Below, piece by piece: positions 57,212 through 64,000 of a DNA stretch of 64,000 nt. The position numbers were made by a program, and so were the translations under genes. Numbering within the stretch: the first letter of the stretch is position 1; each line of letters begins with the position of its first letter. Source of the DNA: Sepioteuthis lessoniana (lineage: Eukaryota; Mollusca; Cephalopoda; Myopsida; Loliginidae); assembly GCA_963585895.1 (NCBI GenBank), contig OY757904.1, forward strand, positions 9,664,599 through 9,728,598, in the 5' to 3' direction. The notes beneath the pieces were generated by a model. It was not told where the DNA came from, did not search any database, and was given only the letters and a program-made list of their open reading frames with translations.

Positions 57212-58146
57212 TATTTGGTTGGTTGGTTGTGTTTTACGGCATACTAGGATCATTAAATAAGTTTCCAGACTTTTTTCGTATGGGCACTTTTATTGTTAGT
57301 ACACATATGAAACTCTAGTCCCCTTCGAAGTAATCTCCTCCAGCTGCAATGCAACTTCTGTAAGGCCCCATGGAAGTCTGCTTGTGTGGGCGTTTCAATG
57401 ACCTTCGTCACAGCCTCTTTCACCTCCTCAATTGTCTCATAACGACAGCCTCTGAGCTTAGGGAATAACCAAAAGTCACAGGGAGCAAAGTCTGGACTAT
57501 AGGGAGGCTGAAGTACTGTCTTGATGTCCAACTTGGTTAGATAGTCTGTAACAAGGATGGAGTTGTCGACTGGTGCATTGTCCTGGTGGAAATGCCACTG
57601 ACCCGATTTGAAGAGCACTGGCCTCTTCCCAAGGAATCTCTTCCTGAACTCCCTTAAAACCTCAACAAAGTAACCCTAACCCTGTGGCCATTTAACTCGG
57701 GTCTGTTGACTTCCTTACTTCTCCCACACCTCTCATCATACCCCACAGACGCCCGGGCTTTTTGAATTTCTTATGCCACTCAAAAACTGAAGCTCGATTC
57801 ATGCAACATGGTTCAGAAGCAGTCTGAAGCATTCCATACGTTTCTCTGGCATTTTTTCCAAGTTTAAAACACAATTTTCCTGCATATCGTTCTTCTAACG
57901 TGTCCTCATATCCAGATTGCATTTTTGACAGCTGTGACAATCGGGCTTTAGTAGGGTGTATTCCAATTGCTGCTGTAGCTGTTGATTTGAACCTGAAATC
58001 ATGAAAATTGGTCAGTCATATTATGAGATGTATAGCAATAAGATACTGAATTTTCAAGAGTCTACAACAATTTTAAATGCCCATACAAAAAAAGTCTGGA
58101 AACCTATTGAAGGCACCACGTATCAATTTTGTTGATTATTTATGCC
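57212..58146 (-). mobile_element. SINE-A/B tail interrupted by mariner
   Basis: TTTGGTTGGTTGGTTG and TGTTTTACGGCA before the mariner join TCAATTTTGTTGATTATTTA and TGCC after it. Rejoined across TA, this is the shared SINE tail complement (TTTAATGGCATATCAAC...TTATTTAATGCC). Confidence 0.8.
57244..58120 (-). mobile_element. mariner deletion derivative, copy 2
   Basis: An 877-bp element with TA at 57242-57243 and 58121-58122. Inverted ends AATAAGTTTCCAGACTTTTT and TCGTATGGGCACTTTT (left), complement of AAATGCCCATACAAAAAAAG, TCTGGAAACCTATT (right). The minus strand has a transposase N-terminal frame (57692-57940: FKLGKNARETYGMLQTA, RASVFEWHKKFK, a helix-turn-helix region). A C-terminal frame follows (57253-57618: HQDNAP with the second catalytic Asp, YSPDFAPCDFWLFPKL with the third). 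The middle with the first catalytic Asp is deleted at the same junction as in the 29.5-kb copy. Confidence 0.95.
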
Positions 58147-58560
58147 ACATACTGTTTATAGGTTGCAGAAGCAAAATATGGAATAATTTTGAAAACGTTT
58201 TTTTTAGTCTGGTTTGACCATTCACCGGCTCATTGGTCAAGTGGGTAGAGTGTTCGCCAATGGTCCGGGAGACCTGTGGTCAATCCCAAGTCGTGTCATA
58301 TCAAATACTTTAAAAATGGTACTTGATACCTCCTTGCTTAACACTCAGCGATATAAGGTAAATATCAAGGGTAAAGTGGAGCAATCCTGGGAAAGGAGTA
58401 GCGCCCTCCCCTTCACCTCGGTGTAGTAGCTATTGAAAAGGGAGCCTTCGGGTTGCCTTCGACTACAGTCGCCAACTTTACTTACTTTAGTCCAATCTTT
58501 GAAAAAACGCGATGAATCTAAATTTTCGTGATTAGCTCTATTATTCAAGCACTAGGATTG
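58147..58560 (+). mobile_element. Left part of the 32-kb Tc1/mariner-type element, split by SINE-D
   Basis: GGTTGCAGAAGCAAAATATG, GAATAATTTTGAAAACG and, after the SINE, AGTCCAATCTTTGAAAAAAC, GCGATGAATCTAAATTTTCG match 32005-32200 in order. No transposase part. Confidence 0.8.
58222..58483 (+). mobile_element. SINE-D copy 4, full length
   Basis: Begins ACCGGCTCATTGGTCAAGTG (A-box-like GGCTCATTGG), GGTAGAGTGTTCGCCAATGG, GGTCCGGGAGACCTGTGGTC (B box altered), and ends GACTACAGTCGCCAACTTTA. TTTAGTC occurs on both sides; the uninterrupted host at 32.05 kb shows where it landed. Confidence 0.93.
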
Positions 58561-58660
58561 GAGCCTCACCATCAGATTGTTTAGCGTCATATCAGCGACA
58601 CTTGTTGGTAGGGGTCTAAATCCTTTGCAGAGATTTTGTCAGTGTGTTCTATTGCCTCAG
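58561..58660 (-). mobile_element. SINE-A fragment (minus)
   Basis: GGAGCCTCACCATCAGATTG, TTTAGCGTCATATCAGCGAC and TAAATCCTTTGCAGAGA match the SINE-A complement. Confidence 0.75.
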
Positions 58661-58727
58661 TCGACTGGGTTGAATTCAACCCTTAATGTCATACCACCTT
58701 CTTTATGCGTCAATTATATATATCCTC

Positions 58728-59538
58728 ATCATGTCGAGCCACCAGCACAGATATCCCTGACCCTCTCTCTCCACTCCTCCCTATTGTTAATCGTATCTGG
58801 CCGGTCCTCTGGGCTACATCCCGTATCCTCACAGAGCTTTTGTATGTAGGTTCGAGCCGGTCTCCCTGCCCTTGCTTAGCTATGTTAGGGGGTCCATAGG
58901 AGAACATCACTTATGAGCTCTTCCCCGCTTCTCTAGCAGTATCTGGCATGTCTGGTTCGTTTAACTTTGATAGTTTTCGTGATGGGAGGTAGGTGGCCGT
59001 ACAGTTGGTGCTTTGTAGGGTATTGCCTCCAGGACTTGTTCAAAATTGCTCGTAGCATTCTTGTGCAGTTACCATCAAGCTTTTTCTCCGTCCATTTAGT
59101 CAGCGTTCATGTAGTGCATCCATATAGCAGTATCGATACGACCACTGCTTGGAAGAAACTGCGTTTCATTTTATCAGTCAGGTCTGACTTCCATATGACC
59201 AATAACCTATCGTTAGCTGTCCATGCTTTTGTTAGTCGTGTCGATGACTTTTTCGGTTGATGAGACGCTACTTCCTAAGTAGGTAAACTTGTCGACTAGT
59301 TTCAGAGAGCTACCGCCTAGTGTGGAGATGTCACCTGTTTGATTTAGGCACATGTATTCATTTTTGTGTGCATTGATATGGAGGCCAATGCCTCTGGCGG
59401 CTCGTTCCAGACTATGCAGTAGTGTTTCGGCTTGGGCGGGTGCATTAGCCAGAATCGCTATATCATTGGTGTAGTCGGCGTCGGTTATTGTTTTTGCGTG
59501 GTACCTTCTGCTTCTTTTCTTTGTCAGCTCGAAACCTT
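58728..59538 (-). mobile_element. LINE-G copy 3, broken
   Basis: Minus strand encodes GFELTKKRSRRYHAKTITDA, the catalytic box changed to DYTNDIAILANAP, NAHKNEYMCLNQTGDISTLG and KFTYLGSSVSSTEKVI (59213-59537). After frameshifts come blocks matching the C-terminus (GCSPEDRPD, REEWRERVRDI). YADD to YTND removes a catalytic Asp, so it is dead. Confidence 0.93.
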
Positions 59539-60202
59539 GTAGAATATTCCATGGTTCTTTAAGATACAAAATAGGAAGATAGTTATATGAAAACAAACTA
59601 ATCAGGATTTTCCTTTTACATGAGGTCATACTGAGTATGGTGATATATTATGGATGTTTTGAAACCAAAAAAATCTTTTGAGTTCTGTAATGTTCTTAAA
59701 AAATGAAGAAGAAAAAAAAAAACAACTAACGGCCACGGCTCATTTTCAGCACATAATTCTCCCTCAAGAGTACACAACAGTTTTTCAGTGCAGTGTCACA
59801 AATAGTAAAGGTATTATCTCCTGCTTGATGTAAACTATCAATTCTTCTAAGAGTGGAAAGCAATTTAAATTATTGTTTATTTTTTTAGGTTTTAGATGAT
59901 TCCATGGACTTAGCAATATCAACACTTGGTTTAGCTTAGGGTTAGGGCTTAAGTTAAAACAGTGTGAGATTTTATTTTTTATTTTGTTTGCTTTCTTAGC
60001 AAAGTCAAAATGAAGTGTCATCTGAAAGATGTAAAAAAGCAGGTATACATTATAAAAAGAACATGGCTCTTCGAAGAAAAAGGAAAAAAAAAAAGAAAAA
60101 AAAAAAAAAGAAAACCGAATGAGCCGCAAAATATTTCAGATGTTCGATATTTACATAGAACAGGTTCATATCCAGCACTTTTTAAATATTTTGCAACTCA
60201 TT

Positions 60203-60208
<6 letters not shown>
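59539..60208. other. A/T-rich spacer
   Basis: Long A-runs at 59705-59722 and 60088-60113; no gene recognised. Confidence 0.5.
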
Positions 60209-60283
<75 letters not shown>

Positions 60284-60312
60284 GGAATAAAACTCAACAG
60301 ACCTTCATTTGC

Positions 60313-60392
<80 letters not shown>
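60209..60392. repeat. (TC)n(TA)n and long (TA)n microsatellites
   Basis: (TC)n 60209-60238, (TA)n to about 60280, and (TA)n of about 38 units at 60315-60392. The 151-codon frame across them is an artefact. Confidence 0.95.
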
Positions 60393-60396
<4 letters not shown>

Positions 60397-61222
60397 AATG
60401 TCTTTTAAAACCTACATTAAAAATATACCTAAAATGAATTTAAAAACATATTCAAGTAGTATTTTTCAAATTAAACCCTCTTCCTGTTTAATCATCAAAT
60501 TTGTGAATCCTCTAAATCGTCTAATGAACAAATGCACTGATGAGAGAACATTCGTTAAACTCACAAGCAATTAATGAAATGCAATATCCAAATAATTATC
60601 ACTTGGATATTTCCACTTTATTAGTTTGACTGTTAATACATATCTTTGCTATTTCAAGATATTTTGGATAATTATACGCTGCTAATGGATATTTTATTTT
60701 CCATAGAACACTTAACTCGTGAGTTGGAAACCGTTATCTTCAGATATATTCATCTGCTACCTGTAAAAAGCCATGAGAGAATACTTAATGTGTGGCTGTT
60801 TCAGGAATAGATTAATCCTGAAAAAAAAACCCCAAACTAAATAGAGAAATTAACCCTTAAAAAAGAAGCGAGCTGTAAATGGAGTATTTAATAAAGAATT
60901 CGATCCTAAAGAGTAAATGTACTCAGAGACATTTCCAATGATGTGTCAAGGTGTTTAACTCGCTCAGCCAGAAAATCACATCTGCTTTTTTGATACAGCT
61001 GTTTTTTTGGGACTTGAAAGAACTTAAAATAGTTTAAAGACAAATTTTCGAAATGAAATTAAATTCATTTTAAAGATTCTTTAAAACCCCGTGTATATTA
61101 AAATGTATCATCTACATAATAAAGATGGGATGAATATTAGTACATTTTGTTTTATGATTTGTATAAGAAAAGGTTATTGGCTTTTTAGGTGTCCCTTAAA
61201 TCATATAGGGATTATGAAGGTT
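60393..61222. other. Unique spacer
   Basis: No gene recognised. Confidence 0.5.
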
Positions 61223-61385
61223 TGGTTTGGTTTATTTGTTTAATGGCATATCAACCTTTGTAGGTTATTTAATACCAAAGCCATTCTCCTAGAAGAACAG
61301 TAGTAGTACTATTTAACCCATAGTTGGGAGGATAAGGGGGCTTTCATCGCTTTAACCATTACACCACGAGGACACCCCCATGGAT
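61223..61385 (-). mobile_element. SINE-B copy 5, internally deleted
   Basis: Tail complement GGTTTGGTTTATTTGTTTAA, GGCATATCAACCTTTGTAGG, GTACTATTTAACCCATAGTT, GGGAGGATAAGGGGG joins directly to the head CTTTAACCATTACACCACGA, GGACACCCCCAT. The core and B-box region are missing. Confidence 0.9.
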
Positions 61386-61552
61386 TACAAAGCTATACTA
61401 GCTGATAGTTAAAGTGTTAAATACTGTTTTTTGCAAAACTCAACCAAGTTGACTATATGATTACTTATCCAAGCATCCCCCCTCCTTTACAAAACGGCTT
61501 GAAAAGTCAACTTTCGGGATCGACATCAGCTGTTGCGTTGCATTATAAAGTT

Positions 61553-61798
61553 AGTTTGGTTTAGTTTCTTTGTTTATTAGAATATCAACCTTCACGGGTT
61601 ATTCAATGCCAAAACTATTATTGTAGAAGAACAATTATTAGCTATTTGACCTAAAGCAGAAGGGATAAGGGGGTTTATGCCTTTCTTAAAAGTATTAGTT
61701 CGAAGGTGAATATAAAAGAACGACTGGAGTTCGAACTCGCTTACTATGACATCGCAGTCCAGCGAGTTAACCCCAACACTACGGGGATTCCACCATTA
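61553..61798 (-). mobile_element. SINE-B copy 6
   Basis: GGTTTAGTTTCTTTGTTTAT, AGAATATCAACCTTCACGGG, AAAAGTATTAGTTCGAAGGT, GAACGACTGGAGTTCGAACT-like and a head CAACACTACGGGGATTCC. Full length, diverged. Confidence 0.9.
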
Positions 61799-64000
61799 TT
61801 GAAAAAAGATCAGAAGATGCATGGAGCCAAATATAGACTGTAGGTATATATATATGTGTGTGTATGTGTGTGTGTGTTCGTGTTTTTTTTTCACCCTTTT
61901 TCCCTTCATACCATTCAGTTGATGGGATTCCATGATGCATTCTGAAGCTATTTATATTTAAGATGTCTATACTTTTCGATTTTGAGTTTTCAAATTCCTT
62001 TTCATTATAAATGCTCTTATTTGGATAGTGACACCTGTCAACAGGTAACCTTGATGTTCTTCTCTGCCTGTTGTATAGCCATAATCATAACATTGATTTA
62101 CGACTTCAATAAACGAACGAACATACTTCTTTATAAAAATATATATCTCTCTCTTCATTCTCGAAAGGGTTGATATTTTTGTGGTGTGTGAGAGATGGGT
62201 GGAGAGAAATATACTCAGAGAGTGGACTTCTTCCCATATCTTCTTCCAGGAGCCAGGAGGTACCAACGCTTGCAACCCCCTTGCAAGCTCGTCAGAAACG
62301 ACCTCTGTTCGGTTGCGTGTCCCTCGTTCGACTGCGATTCTCAGCACTCTCTCTAAACTGACTGCGTGGTTCTCATTCCGGTTACACACCTTTTCGACCT
62401 GAGTGCCCTGATCGTGCTGTCCTGTTTACTAATCATAACGTTGACAGCTTGTCAAAGCACACAGAGTCACTAGGAACGAACCGAAAATCCATGGCATATG
62501 TTATATAACATGCCATTTCATTAGACCAATGATTACAAACTCAGGTAATCGGCTGCATTGCATCATAATGATAGATACTTTGTGGACAGGCTTTGTATGT
62601 GTTTTTTTTATGTTATACTCATCTGTCTAGTATGAATTTCGTTCTTAGTTAATGGCTATTCAGAACAATGAATTAAAGTACTGAAACCTCTTGTTATTAC
62701 TCGGTATGAGTGAAAGTCATTCGATGGTGTTGAAACTCAACTAGTTCAAACAAAAAATAACCAAATAATGCTAAAAATGACATTAATAATAAGGATGATT
62801 TTTTATTCACCCAGTCACTCTATGTAATCGTCATTATAGGCTAAGGATTACAAAATCAAGAATTAAAAGTAAGGATTTAACAAAAGGAGAAAGCTAAACT
62901 AAGACCAAGGTTTTACTAAAATCGTTGATAAAAGCCCTGGACATGAAAAATCTAGGGTCAATGGAAAGAAATCATTCATGAGGGCGTTTAATTCAGCGCA
63001 GTTTTTCTGGGAAAGAAGCTGCTAAAATAAAAAATGCACCGGGAAAATCCTGAATAAGTGGAACCAATGAATGTATCCAAACATGCTTCACAAACGTTGC
63101 AATAGAGGTGGTACAAACTAGTTACAATGACATTGATAATAAAATAATGAATAATAATGATAGCGACTGTAATGTGGTTGCTTCCTTTGGGAATGAATAA
63201 GATAAGACAGTGAAATAATAAGAAAACAAAGAAAAAAGTCGAAAAGTCAATGATGATAGTTGTACTAATTGCTGGCCTTGTCCTTCCATCAGATAAAACA
63301 ATACATAACTTAATACTAAACGCTTTCGCCTATAACTTGCATTTGCAGTATATTCCAATATATCTTATAAGTATTTTAAGTGAAAGAACAACTTCATATC
63401 ACTACGATCTTATAAATTAAAGAAGATAAGCAACAACGTCTTCAACGAATTTATTTGTCAGTAGTGGCTGAATCAGAGAAAGAAGAGTCGCTTCATTTCT
63501 CTTTCAAGGGCAAATGCTTTTTAACAATTTTAACACTCTGTAGTTCTTTCGTGAGATAAAAGTAAATGTCATTTCGTCATTTGTATTTTTTTTCCTTATT
63601 GAATTACATTTGAAACTTTTGGAGTTCATTTCTTTATTCGACCAACTTCTCTGTGTTTTAAACTGCTAATTTTCCTGTGAGTTCCATTTGTTGTGCTGAA
63701 TCCAAAAATGTTTCTAGTTTTGCTAAATTGAATCTAGTATTTGAGATAGTGAACACCCATAAAATTATGATTTTATGTCAAATTATGTCCATAAAAATTT
63801 TAGATTGCAATCTTATAAGTCATTTTTCAGTAGCCAGACTTTTCAAAATAGCTGGAAACGAATGATGTACATTAATTTTGGAGACACGCTTAATCCTCAT
63901 TGGAAATGATTTGAGCAACCCATATTTAAATTCTGGATAAAGCTGATCGCAGTTCTCCTTCTGATAATGCTTTTGGGAAAGGAATGGATTCAACGGTTCT
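61799..64000. other. Unique DNA to the window end
   Basis: A TG-rich tract lies at 61855-61880. TGTCAAC at 62036 and GTTGACA at 62440 bracket a slightly GC-richer block, but no LTR features could be fixed. The 140-codon minus-strand frame 61967-62389 lies within that block and shows no known domain. No other gene recognised. Confidence 0.4.

Noticed and set aside
60119..60574. 151-codon frame at 60.1-60.6 kb
   Set aside because: More than a third is encoded by (TC)n and (TA)n repeats; no domain.
62036..62446. TGTCAAC...GTTGACA block as a solo LTR
   Set aside because: No target duplication, and the AATAAA lies near the start in the plus orientation; too weak to call.

Overview
The window looks like repeat-rich, AT-rich animal DNA. 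Evidence: a spliced exon of a FEM-1-like ankyrin protein, many long (TA)n tracts, tRNA-derived SINEs, non-LTR retrotransposons of at least three kinds, mariner/Tc1 elements and small LTRs. The mix of SINEs with tRNA heads and shared internal and 3' modules, plus the dense (TA)n, (CA)n and (AAAG)n tracts, fits a coleoid cephalopod such as an octopus best. That assignment is inference: no species-specific gene is present. Only one convincing host gene segment is visible, and it covers under 3% of the window. Repeat names (SINE-A to SINE-F, LINE-G, LINE-R, LINE-J, repeat H) are local labels coined here.

Layout. 1-1382 is a 27-bp satellite with a higher-order repeat of about 676 bp. 1.8-6.4 kb is a patchwork of SINE-A, -B, -C and -D, including one SINE inside another, and a LINE-G 3' end. 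6.4-9.8 kb is mostly unique DNA with (TA)n/(TAA)n tracts and a long inverted repeat. 9.8-10.3 kb holds a head-to-tail dimer of a GC-rich retroposon (SINE-E), whose single copy at 17.4 kb has a 15-bp target duplication. 10.8-11.4 kb is a decayed tandem repeat. 21.8-24.9 kb is a broken LINE-R element (RT plus restriction-like endonuclease) carrying a SINE-C and an unknown insertion. 25.0-26.9 kb contains two opposed copies of another SINE and two SINE-A copies. 27.7 kb is a solo LTR, 29.5-30.4 kb a mariner deletion derivative, 31-32.8 kb an LTR and a Tc1/mariner-type remnant. 32.9-35.6 kb is a cluster of LINE-R deletion derivatives in both orientations. 36.7-43 kb is dispersed repeats. 44.7-45.8 kb is a LINE-G with a long intact reverse-transcriptase reading frame. 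48.7-49.0 kb is a perfect six-copy 62-bp tandem. 52.4-54.2 kb is the FEM-1-like terminal exon. 54.6-61.8 kb is more LINE, mariner, SINE and microsatellite DNA. The last 2.2 kb shows nothing recognisable.

How the parts relate. The FEM-1-like exon encodes N-terminal ankyrin repeats, a middle helical part, C-terminal ankyrin repeats and the family's terminal box, which in known FEM1 proteins joins CUL2-type ubiquitin ligases. The SINEs form a modular set: different heads (three with clear Pol III A/B boxes, others weaker or absent) are joined to shared internal blocks and to a shared 3' tail ending in (AACC)n. The two mariner copies share one internal deletion junction, so they belong to a non-autonomous subfamily. 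Nested insertions with target duplications allow relative dating of several events.
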